A stretch of DNA of 64,000 nt from Micromonospora sp. HM5-17 (GTDB lineage: Bacteria; Actinomycetota; Actinomycetes; Mycobacteriales; Micromonosporaceae). The translations under genes and the position numbers were made by a program. The notes under the pieces were generated by a model. The model made no database searches. It was not told the DNA's origin and worked only from the letters and a program-made list of their open reading frames with translations. The stretch covers positions 1-64,000 of the forward strand of contig NZ_RJWA01000004.1 in assembly GCF_003762835.1 (NCBI RefSeq), written 5' to 3'. Every line of letters begins with the position of its first letter. The stretch's first letter is position 1. Positions 7,680-16,753 of the stretch are shown here, one piece after another.

Positions 7680-9353
7680 TCAGCGCAGCGGGAACGAGTC
7701 CTGGTGGTCGTCGACCGCGTAGACCGGGCCGGCGGCGGCCCGCGCCCGGGCGGTGGCGGTGACGGCCGGGGACTCCTGACTCACCACCGAGATCCCGGGC
7801 CTGCCCGCGAGGACCAGGAACTCGGCGGCGGTCCGGACCGTGGCGTTCTCCGCCCACACCGTGTCGACCAGCCGCAGTGAACTGAGCATCCGCTCCCGCG
7901 TCACGTCGCAGACGACGTACCCGCGTTGGTTGTCGATGTACTTCCAGTGCGGGCTCTCCGCCATGATCGGGTCGTACGTCCGGTGGAAGGCGGCGGTGTC
8001 GGGGTTCCCGCCCGAGGAGATCGACGTACCGGTGATCTCGGCGCCGACCACCGGCGAGGCCGGGTCGTCGAAGTCCGGCTTGAGGTCACAGACCCAGGTG
8101 CAGTGCCGGTCGCCGGTCAGCACCACCGGGTTGGCGACCTGACCGGAGCCGAAGAACTCCAGCAGCCGGCGGCGCTGGACGCGGTAGCCGTCCCAGTTGT
8201 CGAGGTCGAAGGTCCGCCCCGGCCCGGCCTGGCGGTCGTTGGAGGCCCACATCACCTGGTTGGCCAGCAGGTTCCACCGGCTCCCCGAGGAGCGGAGCCC
8301 CCGGATCAGCCAGCGTTCCTGCTCCGGTCCGGTCATCGACAGCTCGGGGTTCTCCGCGTCGGCGAGCGTCGCCGGCTGGTCGCTGCGGTACTGCCGGGTG
8401 TCCAGGACGTGCACGCTCGCCAGGTCGCCGAAGCGCAACCGTCGGTAGAGCCGCATGTCCAGGCCGCGCGGCAGCGCCGACCGGCGGAGCGGCATGTGCT
8501 CGTAGTACGCCTGGAAGGCGGCCTTCCGGCGGGCCCGGAACGCCTCCGGGGTCTGCTGGTCGGGGTCCTGGGGGATCTCGTCGGCCCAGTTGTTGTCCAG
8601 TTCGTGGTCGTCGAAGGTGACGATCCACGGAAACGCGGCGTGCGCGGCCTGCAGGTCCGGGTCGGTCTTGTACTGCGCGTGCCGGTTGCGGTAATCGACC
8701 AGCGAGTACGGCTCGTCGCTCCCCTCGTGGGTGCGGTACGCCGCGGTGTTGGGCCGGCTCTCGTAGATGTAGTCACCCAGGAAGGCGACGAAGGCCAGCT
8801 CCTCCTGCGCGAGGTGCCGGTGCGCGGTGTACGCCCCGGCCTGGAAGTCCTGGCAGCTCGCGAACGCGAAGCGGAGCCGGCCCGGACGGGCGCGGTCGGC
8901 CGGGGCGGTACGGGTGCGGCCCACCGGGGAGATCTCTCGACCGGCGCGGAACCGGTAGTGGTACTCCCGGTCCGGCCGCAGGCCGGAGACCTCGACGTGC
9001 ACCGAGTGGCCGAGGCCGGGATGGGCGATCGCGGTGCCCCGGGCCCGGACGCGTCGGAAGCGTTCGTCCTCGGCGACCTCCCACTGCACCGGCACCGGCC
9101 GCTCCGGCATCCCCCCGCCGGTGAGCGGCCGGGGCGCGAGCCGGGTCCAGAGCACCACGCCGTCGGGGAGCGGGTCGCCGGAGGCGACACCGAGGGTGAA
9201 GAGGCCGGTGGGGAGCGGGCCGCCGGCGGTCGACGGAATGTGCGCGGCGGCGCCGTCGGGGCCGAGGAGCATCGGCCCGACCACGAGTCCGGCGGTGGCG
9301 GCGCCGGCGGCCGAGACGAACCGCCGGCGGCTGAACGGGTACGGAGAAGTCAT
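7680..9353 (-). CDS. phoD: PhoD-like alkaline phosphatase/phosphodiesterase, Tat-exported
   Basis: 557 aa. The N-terminus PFSRRRFVSAAG is a twin-arginine signal with a hydrophobic stretch (AATAGLVVGPML), so the folded metalloenzyme should be exported by Tat. The PhoD_N domain (FTLGVASGDPLPDGVVLWTRL) precedes the catalytic domain with CQDFQAG, GDYIYES, DDHELDNNW and the C-terminal GDRHCTW, the metal-binding set of the PhoD family (Fe3+/Ca2+). It releases phosphate from organic mono- and diesters outside the cell. Monocistronic, convergent with mdh and divergent from icd. No obvious Pho box was identified upstream. Confidence 0.94.
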   Translation of the reverse strand: MTSPYPFSRRRFVSAAGAATAGLVVGPMLLGPDGAAAHIPSTAGGPLPTGLFTLGVASGDPLPDGVVLWTRLAPRPLTGGGMPERPVPVQWEVAEDERFRRVRARGTAIAHPGLGHSVHVEVSGLRPDREYHYRFRAGREISPVGRTRTAPADRARPGRLRFAFASCQDFQAGAYTAHRHLAQEELAFVAFLGDYIYESRPNTAAYRTHEGSDEPYSLVDYRNRHAQYKTDPDLQAAHAAFPWIVTFDDHELDNNWADEIPQDPDQQTPEAFRARRKAAFQAYYEHMPLRRSALPRGLDMRLYRRLRFGDLASVHVLDTRQYRSDQPATLADAENPELSMTGPEQERWLIRGLRSSGSRWNLLANQVMWASNDRQAGPGRTFDLDNWDGYRVQRRRLLEFFGSGQVANPVVLTGDRHCTWVCDLKPDFDDPASPVVGAEITGTSISSGGNPDTAAFHRTYDPIMAESPHWKYIDNQRGYVVCDVTRERMLSSLRLVDTVWAENATVRTAAEFLVLAGRPGISVVSQESPAVTATARARAAAGPVYAVDDHQDSFPLR

Positions 9354-9538
9354 GAGTCGACGATCATCGCCGGCGGGCGAACGGTGCCACCCCCGTCAAT
9401 CGACCTGACGTCGTATTGCCGCCGAACGATCGGTGTACTCCGGTGGCGCCGTGAGCCGGTTCGACCGGCGTCGACCAGGTCGTAACCGACGGGCGGCCGC
9501 GCACCGTGCCGGGCCGTGCACGGACGTTCGGCGCCCTC

Positions 9539-9554
9539 CAGTACGCTCGTACTG
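9539..9554 (+). promoter_or_regulatory. icd promoter palindrome
   Basis: CAGTAC (9539-9544), GCTC, GTACTG (9549-9554) is an exact 6-bp inverted repeat 36 nt before the icd start. A TAnnnT -10 candidate, TACGCT (9542-9547), lies inside it. It may be an operator overlapping the -10. The remaining part of the 236-bp divergent region (9354-9589) shows no further clear signal. Confidence 0.4.
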
Positions 9555-9589
9555 CTAGAGCACGTGTCCGCGGAGAGGAGCGCCGGCCG

Positions 9590-10807
9590 ATGGCGAAGAT
9601 CAAGGTTAAGAACCCGGTGGTAGAGCTCGACGGCGACGAGATGACCCGGATCATCTGGAAGCAGATCCGCGAGCAGCTGATCCTGCCGTACCTCGACGTC
9701 GACCTGCACTATTACGACCTCTCGATCCAGCACCGCGACGAGACCGACGACCAGGTCACGGTCGACGCGGCGAACGCGATCAAGCAGCACGGCGTCGGCG
9801 TCAAGTGCGCCACCATCACTCCCGACGAGGCCCGCGTCGAGGAGTTCGGCCTCAAGAAGATGTGGCGCTCGCCGAACGGCACCATCCGGAACATCCTCGG
9901 CGGCGTGGTCTTCCGCGAGCCGATCATCATCTCGAACGTGCCGCGGCTGGTGCCGGGCTGGACCAAGCCGATCGTCATCGGCCGGCACGCGCACGGCGAC
10001 CAGTACAAGGCGACGGACTTCGTCGTTCCCGGTCCCGGCACGGTCACCATCACCTACACCCCGGACGACGGCTCCGAACCGATGCAGTTCGAGGTCGCGA
10101 AGTTCCCCGGCGGCGGCGTCGCGATGGGGATGTACAACTTCGACGACTCGATCCGGGACTTCGCCCGCGCCTCCTTCCGGTACGGCCTCGACCGCGGCTA
10201 CCCGGTCTACCTGTCGACGAAGAACACCATCCTCAAGGCGTACGACGGCCGGTTCAAGGACATCTTCGCCGAGGTCTTCGAGACCGAGTTCAAGGCCGAG
10301 TTCGACGCCGCCGGGCTCACGTACGAGCACCGGCTGATCGACGACATGGTCGCCGCCGCGCTGAAGTGGGAGGGCGGCTTCGTCTGGGCCACCAAGAACT
10401 ACGACGGTGACGTGCAGTCCGACACCGTGGCGCAGGGCTTCGGCTCGCTCGGCCTGATGACCTCGGTCCTGATGACCCCGGACGGCAAGACCGTCGAGGC
10501 CGAGGCGGCGCACGGTACGGTGACCCGGCACTACCGGCAGTGGCAGAAGGGTGAGAAGACCTCGACCAACCCGATCGCCTCGATCTTCGCCTGGACCCGC
10601 GGCCTGGCCCACCGGGGCAAGCTGGACGGCACGCCCGAGGTGACCCGGTTCGCGGAGACCCTGGAGCAGGTCTGCATCGAGACCGTCGAGGGTGGGCAGA
10701 TGACCAAGGACCTCGCGCTGCTCATCTCCCGGGACACCCCGTGGCTGACCACCGACGAGTTCATGGCCGCGCTGGACAGCAACCTGGCGCGGAAACTCGC
10801 GGCCTGA
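9590..10807 (+). CDS. icd: Isocitrate dehydrogenase (NADP), homodimeric eukaryote-like type
   Basis: 405 aa TCA-cycle enzyme giving 2-oxoglutarate and NADPH. It matches the short dimeric IDH subfamily shared with eukaryotes: [17 protein letters not shown] at the start, [13 protein letters not shown] (substrate-binding Ser and Arg), [34 protein letters not shown] with the catalytic Lys/Asp set, and [11 protein letters not shown] (NADP site). I chose ATG 9590, 28 codons inside a longer frame, because GAGAGGAG lies 9-17 nt upstream and MAKIKV is the family start. Many actinobacteria use the monomeric 740-aa IDH instead. Confidence 0.96.
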   Translation: MAKIKVKNPVVELDGDEMTRIIWKQIREQLILPYLDVDLHYYDLSIQHRDETDDQVTVDAANAIKQHGVGVKCATITPDEARVEEFGLKKMWRSPNGTIRNILGGVVFREPIIISNVPRLVPGWTKPIVIGRHAHGDQYKATDFVVPGPGTVTITYTPDDGSEPMQFEVAKFPGGGVAMGMYNFDDSIRDFARASFRYGLDRGYPVYLSTKNTILKAYDGRFKDIFAEVFETEFKAEFDAAGLTYEHRLIDDMVAAALKWEGGFVWATKNYDGDVQSDTVAQGFGSLGLMTSVLMTPDGKTVEAEAAHGTVTRHYRQWQKGEKTSTNPIASIFAWTRGLAHRGKLDGTPEVTRFAETLEQVCIETVEGGQMTKDLALLISRDTPWLTTDEFMAALDSNLARKLAA

Positions 10808-11148
10808 GCCGGGGCCGCCGGGACGGCCGAGCCGGCCGGCGGTCCGCCGAAGATCGTCCGTTTTATCCGTTACCGGCGTGAGTTCGGTTCGTTGAGCAGG
10901 TTGGACGTGATGCCAGTCGCGTCCAGGAAGACCGGTCCGGCCGGGGCCGCCGCGAGAGGCCCGTGCCGGTAGGACGGTCTTCCCGGCTGTTGCGCACAGC
11001 CGGCCGTCCCTTCCCTGCGGGGGGCCCTGTCCCGGGCCCCCCGCGCCCTTTCCGGAGCACCATCCGCCGGCGCGAGATCCGGGGCTGACGGACGGCCGGC
11101 CCGGATGGGTCCCGGTGCTCCACACCGGATCCTCTGTCGGTTCCGCTG
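10808..11148. other. 341-bp convergent intergenic region after icd
   Basis: No gene is supported here. It contains a small hairpin, CCGGCTG 10983-10989 / CAGCCGG 10997-11003, and the main terminator at 11017-11044. A stretch at 10855-10885 is less GC-rich. An 86-codon minus-strand frame at 10863-11123 has no Shine-Dalgarno and non-typical composition. Confidence 0.5.
11017..11044. terminator. Bidirectional terminator between icd and the HxlR gene
   Basis: 11-bp all-GC stem, GCGGGGGGCCC (11017-11027) / GGGCCCCCCGC (11034-11044), 6-nt loop, followed by GCCCTTT on the plus strand. It lies between convergent genes. Confidence 0.75.
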
Positions 11149-11514
11149 TCAGTCGGCGTCGTACGCCTGCCGGGCCCTCAGCAGTTCGGGAAGGTGTTCC
11201 CGGCTCCAGGCCCGCGCCGCGTCGAGCAGGGGCAGCAGGCTGCGGCCGAGCGGGGTCAAGTCGTACTCGACCCGGGGCGGGTTCTCCGGGTAGGCGATCC
11301 GCCGGATGAGCCCGTCCCGTTCCATCGCCCGCAGGGTCTCGCTGAGGACCTTGGACGTGACGCCCCGGAGCGGTCCCCGGAGTTCGCCGAACCGACGGGG
11401 ACCCTGCTCCAGGCAGCGCACGACCATCCCGGTCCACTTGTCGCCGATCCGGAAGGGCAGGACGCTCGACGGGCACATCGGGTCGAACATCTCGGGATCC
11501 AGCGGCGTGGTCAC
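11149..11514 (-). CDS. HxlR-family winged-helix transcriptional regulator
   Basis: 121 aa. The family pattern CPSSVLPFRIGDKWTGMVV starts at residue 14, with the conserved redox-type Cys, then LEQGPRRFGEL, the recognition helix region RGVTSKVLSETLRAME, and the wing RDGLIRRIAYPENPPRVEY. Such proteins often sense quinones, aldehydes or other electrophiles through the N-terminal Cys and control an adjacent oxidoreductase. GTG at 11514 chosen from the family start (MTTPLDPEMFDPMC); there is no Shine-Dalgarno, but TAGCCT (11522-11527, minus strand) ends 7 nt before it, suggesting a leaderless message. Divergent from the NAD(P)-binding gene. Confidence 0.92.
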   Translation of the reverse strand: MTTPLDPEMFDPMCPSSVLPFRIGDKWTGMVVRCLEQGPRRFGELRGPLRGVTSKVLSETLRAMERDGLIRRIAYPENPPRVEYDLTPLGRSLLPLLDAARAWSREHLPELLRARQAYDAD

Positions 11515-11521
11515 CCGACCG

Positions 11522-11570
11522 AGGCTAGCGCCGGTTTCGTTGCGGTAACCAGGACCTGCCCGGATACCGT
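11522..11570. promoter_or_regulatory. Shared divergent promoter/operator of HxlR gene and reductase
   Basis: Minus-strand -10 TAGCCT at 11527-11522 lies 7 nt before the HxlR GTG. Plus-strand -10 candidate TACCGT is at 11565-11570. Between and over them lies an inverted repeat, CGGTAACC 11543-11550 / GGATACCG 11562-11569 (7 of 8 paired, 11-nt spacer), placed to block both promoters. Likely HxlR operator, by inference. Confidence 0.5.
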
Positions 11571-11607
11571 GCCCCCCGCTGTCGACCACGATGGAGGTAC
11601 GGAGGTC

Positions 11608-12282
11608 ATGAGCGACATCGCCGTCTTCGGCGCGGGCGGCCGCGCCGGACGGGCCATCACCGCCGAGGCGCGGAGCCGGGGACACCGGATCACCGCGGTG
11701 GTGCGGGACCCCGCCCGCCACCCCGGCCTCGCGGCGGACGGTGTCCGCGTCGTGGCGGGCGACGTCCGGGACGCGGCCGCGGTGGCCGCGATCCTGCCCG
11801 GCCACGACGCCGCGGTCAGCACCGTGACGCCGGCCTCCGGGCCGGAGGCCCTGGCCCAGCTCGGCCAGCTCGACGAGCGGTTCTTCGTCACGGCCGTGGA
11901 CGCGCTGTTGGCCGGGATGACCGCGACCGGCGTGTCCCGGCTCGTCGTCATCGGCCTCTTCGCGAACCTGCTGGACGAGCACGGGCGGATGGTGCTGGAC
12001 GACCCGGCGGCGTTCCCGCCCGAACTGCGCCCGTTCGCCCTCGCGCACACCGCCGGCCTGGACCGGCTTCGCGCCGCGCAGACCCCGGTCGACTGGCTCG
12101 TCCTCACCCCGCCGGCCGGGCTGACCCCGGACGGTCCCCGGACCGGGCGGTACCGGACCGGCGGGGACCGCGTGCCCGAGCCGGGATCGGAGTCCCTGTC
12201 GTACGCGGACCTCGCGGTGGCGGTGGTCGACGAGATCGAGAACCCTCGCCACCACCGCACCCGGATCTCGGTCTTCCGCTGA
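11608..12282 (+). CDS. NAD(P)H-binding reductase (atypical SDR, NmrA/SDR_a5-like)
   Basis: 224 aa, single Rossmann domain with [15 protein letters not shown] at residues 6-20 (GxxGxxG), HRITAVVRDPARH for the cofactor phosphate side, and GVSRLVVIGL in the fourth strand; it lacks the YxxxK catalytic pair of classical SDRs, as expected for this PF13460 group. Likely a quinone or flavin reductase or redox sensor. ATG at 11608 with GGAGG 10 nt upstream. Divergent from the HxlR regulator, which probably controls it. Convergent with the MacB-like operon. Confidence 0.88.
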   Translation: MSDIAVFGAGGRAGRAITAEARSRGHRITAVVRDPARHPGLAADGVRVVAGDVRDAAAVAAILPGHDAAVSTVTPASGPEALAQLGQLDERFFVTAVDALLAGMTATGVSRLVVIGLFANLLDEHGRMVLDDPAAFPPELRPFALAHTAGLDRLRAAQTPVDWLVLTPPAGLTPDGPRTGRYRTGGDRVPEPGSESLSYADLAVAVVDEIENPRHHRTRISVFR

Positions 12283-12327
12283 TCCCGACCGGTTACCGAG
12301 CGTGCGGCCACCGGGTCGGTCGGTCTG

Positions 12328-12365
12328 CCGGCGGGACGGGACGCGGCGCCGTCCCGTCCCGCCGG
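12328..12365. terminator. Bidirectional terminator
   Basis: Perfect 15-bp stem CCGGCGGGACGGGAC (12328-12342) / GTCCCGTCCCGCCGG (12351-12365) with an 8-nt loop, between the convergent reductase and MacB-like permease genes. Confidence 0.85.
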
Positions 12366-12414
12366 GGCTTACCGATCCGGGCGGCTCCTCCCCACCGAGG
12401 TGCCCGGCCGCTGG

Positions 12415-13647
12415 TCAGGTGGCGGCAAGGGCCTCGGTGGGGGCCAGCCGGGCGGCGCGGATCGCCGGGTAGAGGCCGGCGACGCCCCCGATGACCAGCG
12501 TCGCGCCGACTCCGCCCGCGGACGCCCAGGCCGGGACCACCGCCGGCCAGGACTGGGAGCTGGCGTACCCGGCGGTCACGACGATCCCGATCACCACCCC
12601 GCCAGCGCCGCCGATGGCGCTGAGCAGCAGGGACTCGGCGAGGAACTGCAACCGGATCTGTCCCCGGGTCGCGCCGAGGGACCGGCGCAGCCCGATCTCG
12701 GCCCGGCGTTCGAGCACCGAGATGACCATCGTGTTGGCCACTCCCACGCCGCCGACCAGCAGGGCCACCGCGCCGAGGCCGAGCAGCAGGCCGGTGAAGG
12801 CCTGGTCGGCGGCCTGGCGGGCGGCCAGCGCGTCGGAGGGGCGGGAGACCTTGACCTCGTTCGGCGCCTCCGGGTTGGCGGTCGCCGCCAGAACGCTGCG
12901 GACGGCCTCGACGTGGGCGTCGGCGGACCGGGTGTAGACGGTGGTCGGGTGCCCGTCGAAGTCGAGCCGGCTCTCGGCGACCGGCCAGCCGACCAGGGCG
13001 GCGGAGTCCAGCTCCGGCGCGAGCGGCACCCGTTCGAGGATGCCGATCACGGTGAACCACTGGCGCCCGAGGTAGACCTGGATCTCCGGGCCGGCCTCCG
13101 GGATGCCGAGCTGCCGGGCCGTGGCGGCGCCGAGCACCACCGCCGGGTACCGCTCGGTCGCCGCGTTGAGCCAGACGCCGTCAGCCAGATGGGCACCCAC
13201 CGTCTCCAGCAGGTTCAGGTGCGCGGCCAGCACGGTCAGGCCGCCGGTCTGCACCTCCGGAATCCGGTCGCTGCGGTAGATGGCCGTGTCAGGAATCTTC
13301 CCGGTGGCGGCAACCTGCTGGACCGGCCCGATCCGGGCGATCATCCGGACCGACTCGACGGGCAGCCTGGCATCGCCGCCGCTGAGGGTGTTGCCCGGAG
13401 CCACGGTGAGCAGGTTGGTGCCGAGCGCCTCGAGCTGGCGGTCGAGCTCCACCCGACTCGACGAGGAGATGCCGACCACCGCCACCATGGCGGCGATGCC
13501 GATCGCGATGCCGAGCGCGGAGAGGAACGCCCGCAACGGCCGGGTCCGTAGCCCGGCGCTGCCCACCCGGAGCACGTCTCCGGGACGCAGCCGGGCCGGG
13601 GTGAGCGTGCGCCGCCGCACTCGCCCGCCCGGTGCTGGCCCGGTCAC
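12415..13647 (-). CDS. MacB/FtsX-type ABC transporter permease
   Basis: 410 aa with MacB topology: one helix near residues 35-60 ([23 protein letters not shown]), a large extracytoplasmic domain of about 220 residues, then three helices ([32 protein letters not shown], with the typical [18 protein letters not shown] coupling region). Works with the upstream ATPase and the HlyD-like adaptor. GTG at 13647 overlaps the ATPase stop (GTGA). Last gene of a four-gene minus-strand operon. MacB proteins transduce force rather than move substrate through the membrane; the exported molecule is unknown. Confidence 0.92.
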   Translation of the reverse strand: MTGPAPGGRVRRRTLTPARLRPGDVLRVGSAGLRTRPLRAFLSALGIAIGIAAMVAVVGISSSSRVELDRQLEALGTNLLTVAPGNTLSGGDARLPVESVRMIARIGPVQQVAATGKIPDTAIYRSDRIPEVQTGGLTVLAAHLNLLETVGAHLADGVWLNAATERYPAVVLGAATARQLGIPEAGPEIQVYLGRQWFTVIGILERVPLAPELDSAALVGWPVAESRLDFDGHPTTVYTRSADAHVEAVRSVLAATANPEAPNEVKVSRPSDALAARQAADQAFTGLLLGLGAVALLVGGVGVANTMVISVLERRAEIGLRRSLGATRGQIRLQFLAESLLLSAIGGAGGVVIGIVVTAGYASSQSWPAVVPAWASAGGVGATLVIGGVAGLYPAIRAARLAPTEALAAT

Positions 13648-14306
13648 CCGCGCACCTCCCCGTCCCGCATGACCACCTGTCGGGGCAGGCTGGCGGCGAT
13701 GTCCCGGTCGTGGGTGATGATCAGGACGGTGGTGCCAGCGGCGTGCAGCTCCCGCAGCAGCTCCATCACGCCCGCCCCCGAGCTGGAGTCCAGGTTGCCG
13801 GTCGGCTCGTCGGCGAGCACCAGCGCCGGCTCGCCGGCCACGGCGCGGGCGATGGCGACCCGCTGCCGCTGGCCGCCGGAGAGCTCGTGCGGCCGGTGGT
13901 CGAGCCGGTCGTGCAGCCCGACCCGGACCAGCGCGGCCTCCGCGCGCCGCCGCCGCTCGCGCAGCGGCATGCCGGTGTAGAGCAGGCCGTTGGCGACGTT
14001 GTCCAGGGCCGTCTCCCCGGGCGCGAGGTGGAACTGCTGGAACACGAACCCGATCCGGTACGCCCGCAGTGCCGACAACTGGCGGTCGCGCAGCGTCGCC
14101 ACGTCGTATCCGTCGATGCGTATCGTCCCGGACGAGGGGCGGTCCAGCGTGCCGATCAGGTGCAGCATCGTCGACTTGCCGGAGCCGGACGGGCCGACGA
14201 TGGCGACCAGTTCGCCGTACTCGATGGAGAGGCTGACGTCCCGTACCGCCGTCACCCCGCCGGGGTAGGTCTTGGTCACCCTGCTGAGTTCCACGACGGC
14301 GGTCAC
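13644..14306 (-). CDS. MacB/LolD-type ABC transporter ATPase
   Basis: 220 aa, the usual size. Walker [12 protein letters not shown] near residue 40, Q-loop [18 protein letters not shown], signature [14 protein letters not shown], Walker [14 protein letters not shown] (the TGNLD ending marks the MacB/LolD/FtsE group), H-loop [12 protein letters not shown] at 14306 overlaps the adaptor stop by GTGA, and its own stop overlaps the permease start, so the three proteins are translationally coupled. Confidence 0.94.
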   Translation of the reverse strand: MTAVVELSRVTKTYPGGVTAVRDVSLSIEYGELVAIVGPSGSGKSTMLHLIGTLDRPSSGTIRIDGYDVATLRDRQLSALRAYRIGFVFQQFHLAPGETALDNVANGLLYTGMPLRERRRRAEAALVRVGLHDRLDHRPHELSGGQRQRVAIARAVAGEPALVLADEPTGNLDSSSGAGVMELLRELHAAGTTVLIITHDRDIAASLPRQVVMRDGEVRG

Positions 14307-15400
14307 GACGGCATCCCGACGGTCATGCCCTCGACCACGCCGGCACCGGAGACCTCCACCCGGCCCTCGGAGAAGAGCCCGGTCTCGACCGGCACGATCC
14401 GGGTCGTGCCGTTCTCCACCACCTGGAGGCCGTACCCGCCCTCGGCCAGGGCGAGCAACGCGGCCACCGGCACGGTCAGCACGTCCTTGCGTTCCGAGGC
14501 GGTGAACGCGACCGGCACCGTCGCCTCGTCGAGCCCGGCCAGGGCCTTCGTGTCCGTGATCCCGACGGTCACCCGCAGCTTGGTCTCGGGGTCCTCGTCG
14601 CCCCCGCCCCCGGCGCCGGGCGTGCTGATCACCGTCTCGGTTGCGATGATCTTGCCGGGAGTGGTCTTGCCGTTCGGCAGGGTGCACGTCACCTCGGCCC
14701 CCTTGCGGGCCATCGCCCGGTCGGTCACCTCCAGGTCGACGGTGACCACCCGGGTCGTACCCGTGTGGGAGATCACGGGCTCGCCGGGCTGGAGGACGTC
14801 GCCCACGGAGGCCTCGTGGCTCGCCACCCGCACCTGTCCGGGCGCGTACGCGATCCGGCCCAGTTCGACGGTGCCGGTTTCCGCCAGGCCGAGGTCCTCC
14901 TGCCACTCCTTGACCGCGGACGCCGTCGAGGCGGAGTACTCCTCGTCGATGGTGAACCCGGTGTAGCCCAGGGCTCGCAGGTTCTGCTCGAACTGCTTGA
15001 CGTCCGGGCCCTCGGTGCCGGGTTCCAGGGTCCGGTACGCGGGCAGCTTGCCGTAGAGCAGCACAACCGGCTGGTTGTCGACCCGGAAGAGGGCCTGCCC
15101 GCGTTTGATGGTCGTCCCGACCGATGGCAGGGCGGTCAGGGTGCCGCCGAGCCGATCGGCGACGATCGTGGCGTCCCCGTATCCCAGGGTGCCGTCCTCG
15201 GTCTTGCGTTCGACCAGCGTCTCCCGGGTCACCTGCGTGGTCTCCAGAGGCTGGTTACCGCCGGCGTTCTTCGGATCCGAGCCTGCGGAACCGAAGTCCA
15301 GACCAAATCCGGTGGCCGCGGCGGCCGTGGCGGCGATGGCCACCGCCACCGCCGCCACGACCACCACCCGACCGGTCCGCCGTCGGGCCGATCCCGTCAT
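14303..15400 (-). CDS. HlyD-family efflux adaptor with peptidoglycan-binding-like domain
   Basis: 365 aa. One N-terminal membrane helix (residues about 12-33), then a split lipoyl/barrel region ([29 protein letters not shown] begins at about 84), into which a PG_binding_1-like segment is inserted: [19 protein letters not shown] ... [21 protein letters not shown] (about 127-178). The C-terminal membrane-proximal region ends GMTVGMPS. In monoderms such adaptors may link a MacB-type pump to the cell wall. The ATG overlaps the stop of the upstream lipoprotein gene. Confidence 0.88.
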   Translation of the reverse strand: MTGSARRRTGRVVVVAAVAVAIAATAAAATGFGLDFGSAGSDPKNAGGNQPLETTQVTRETLVERKTEDGTLGYGDATIVADRLGGTLTALPSVGTTIKRGQALFRVDNQPVVLLYGKLPAYRTLEPGTEGPDVKQFEQNLRALGYTGFTIDEEYSASTASAVKEWQEDLGLAETGTVELGRIAYAPGQVRVASHEASVGDVLQPGEPVISHTGTTRVVTVDLEVTDRAMARKGAEVTCTLPNGKTTPGKIIATETVISTPGAGGGGDEDPETKLRVTVGITDTKALAGLDEATVPVAFTASERKDVLTVPVAALLALAEGGYGLQVVENGTTRIVPVETGLFSEGRVEVSGAGVVEGMTVGMPS

Positions 15401-15966
15401 CCCTGACTCCGACTCTGGGTACCCGACTCGGCGTCATCCGGGTTCGGCCTGAGCTGCCGGCACTTCTCCTCGGCCGCCTTGAGGCGCGGGTCGTCCGGTT
15501 TCATCCCGAGCTGCTCGTTGTTGACCTGGAGGCCCTGGTCGGTCGGGTCCGGGAACTTCTCGATCCCGTTCTCCCGCATGCACTTCGAGTACGCCCGCAG
15601 CTGCTCGGTGACCCCGGGGTCCGGCTTCTTCGCCTCACCGCCGTTCGGCAGGTACTGTCTGCACTTCTGCTCCGCGGCGTCGACCTTCTCCTTGCTCGTC
15701 CCTTCCGGCAGGGAGAGGTTGACCCCGCCGCCCTCCTCGAACTTCGGGTCCGGGTACTCGGGGACGCCGTTCTCCCGCATGCACTGCGAGAACCTCAGCA
15801 TCGCCTCCCGCTCCTGATCGGCGCCGGCCGCGTTGTTGCCGGCGGCCTTGGCGCTGGGGGTGCCGCCCGCGGTGGCCACCCCGTCGCCCTCGTCGGATCC
15901 GCCGCAGCCGCCCACGGCCAGCGCCAGGACCAGGCCGCCGAGAGCGAGCATCCTTCTAGTCCGCAT
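15397..15966 (-). CDS. Lipoprotein with duplicated CMRENG motif, first gene of MacB-like operon
   Basis: 189 aa. Signal peptide with lipobox AVGGC, Cys at residue 21. After a low-complexity linker there are two copies of a about 50-residue module: residues 56-107 with FSQCMRENGVPEYPDP and EQKCRQYLP, and residues 122-174 with YSKCMRENGIEKFPDP and EEKCRQLRP. Each module has two Cys (62/102 and 129/169), which could form one disulfide per module outside the cell. Proteins of this type are common next to HlyD/MacB genes in actinobacteria but have no assigned function that I know. ATGA overlap with the adaptor gene; divergent from the two-component system. Confidence 0.85.
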   Translation of the reverse strand: MRTRRMLALGGLVLALAVGGCGGSDEGDGVATAGGTPSAKAAGNNAAGADQEREAMLRFSQCMRENGVPEYPDPKFEEGGGVNLSLPEGTSKEKVDAAEQKCRQYLPNGGEAKKPDPGVTEQLRAYSKCMRENGIEKFPDPTDQGLQVNNEQLGMKPDDPRLKAAEEKCRQLRPNPDDAESGTQSRSQG

Positions 15967-16043
15967 GGTTCGTCTGTCTCCATCCGCGGCCGAGCAGGCG
16001 TCGGCCGTACGCCGAAGTACAGCGAATCGGGGTTTTCCCGGCC

Positions 16044-16088
16044 GTCACCGAAAACGTTGACACTGAGGTGACATCACGACGAGTCACC
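16044..16088. promoter_or_regulatory. GTCACC-type repeats in the divergent lipoprotein/response-regulator promoter
   Basis: GTCACC at 16044-16049, its complement GGTGAC at 16067-16072, and GTCACC again at 16083-16088 lie in the 130-bp region between the lipoprotein and response-regulator genes. A TTGACA at 16057-16062 could be a plus-strand -35. Repeated half-sites here are what an OmpR-type regulator controlling both units would use; binding is inferred. Confidence 0.4.
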
Positions 16089-16096
16089 ATGGGCCA

Positions 16097-16753
16097 ATGC
16101 GCATCCTGGTGGTGGAGGACGAACCGCTGCTCGCCGACGCGGTGGCGCAGGGGTTGCGGCGGGAGGCCCATGCGGTGGACGTGGTGCATGACGGCGCGGC
16201 GGCGCTGGAACGGCTCGACGTGCACGACTACGACGTGGTGGTGCTCGACCGGCATCTCCCGGTCGTGCACGGCGACGACGTGTGTCGGGTTCTCGTCGCC
16301 CGCGACTCCTCGGTCCGGGTGCTGATGTTGACCGCCGCCGCCGAGATCGACGACCGGGTCACCGGGCTCGCCCTGGGCGCGGACGACTACCTGCCCAAGC
16401 CGTTCGCCTTCCGGGAGCTCGCCGCCCGGGTGGCCGCCCTCGGCCGGCGGGCCCGGGCCGCCGCACCGCCGGTGCTGGAACGCGCCGGGATCCGCCTCGA
16501 CCCGCACCGGCGCGAGGTGTACCGGGACGGCCGGTATGTTCCGCTCTCCCGCAAGGAGTTCGCCGTCCTCGCCGAGCTGCTCCGCGCCGACGGCGCCGCG
16601 GTCTCGCAGGAGCAGCTGATGGAGAAGGCGTGGGACGAGCACGCGGACCCGTTCAGCCACGCGGTACGGATGACGATCCTCAAGCTGCGCCGCAAGCTCG
16701 GCGAGCCGCCGGTGGTGATGACCGAGCCGGGTGTGGGGTACCGGATCCCGTGA
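16097..16753 (+). CDS. OmpR/PhoB-family response regulator
   Basis: 218 aa. Receiver domain: acidic pair EDE at residues 7-9, phospho-acceptor Asp in VVVLDRHLP (about 51), Thr in MLTAAAE, Lys in LPKPF (about 100). C-terminal winged helix: LDPHRREVYRDGRYVPLSRKE, then ASAVRMTILKLRRKLGEP-like recognition (FSHAVRMTILKLRRKLG) and the final PGVGYRIP wing. Partner kinase follows with a GTGA overlap. Its divergent position suggests it controls the MacB-like export operon. No clear Shine-Dalgarno before ATG 16097. Confidence 0.95.
   Translation: MRILVVEDEPLLADAVAQGLRREAHAVDVVHDGAAALERLDVHDYDVVVLDRHLPVVHGDDVCRVLVARDSSVRVLMLTAAAEIDDRVTGLALGADDYLPKPFAFRELAARVAALGRRARAAAPPVLERAGIRLDPHRREVYRDGRYVPLSRKEFAVLAELLRADGAAVSQEQLMEKAWDEHADPFSHAVRMTILKLRRKLGEPPVVMTEPGVGYRIP

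Noticed and set aside
10863-11123. 86-codon minus-strand ORF between icd and the HxlR gene
   Set aside because: No ribosome-binding site, runs through the terminator stem, and no recognisable pattern.
9350-11476. A 708-codon minus-strand frame opposite icd
   Set aside because: Shadow of icd; composition is low complexity and it runs through the terminator and the HxlR coding region in another frame.
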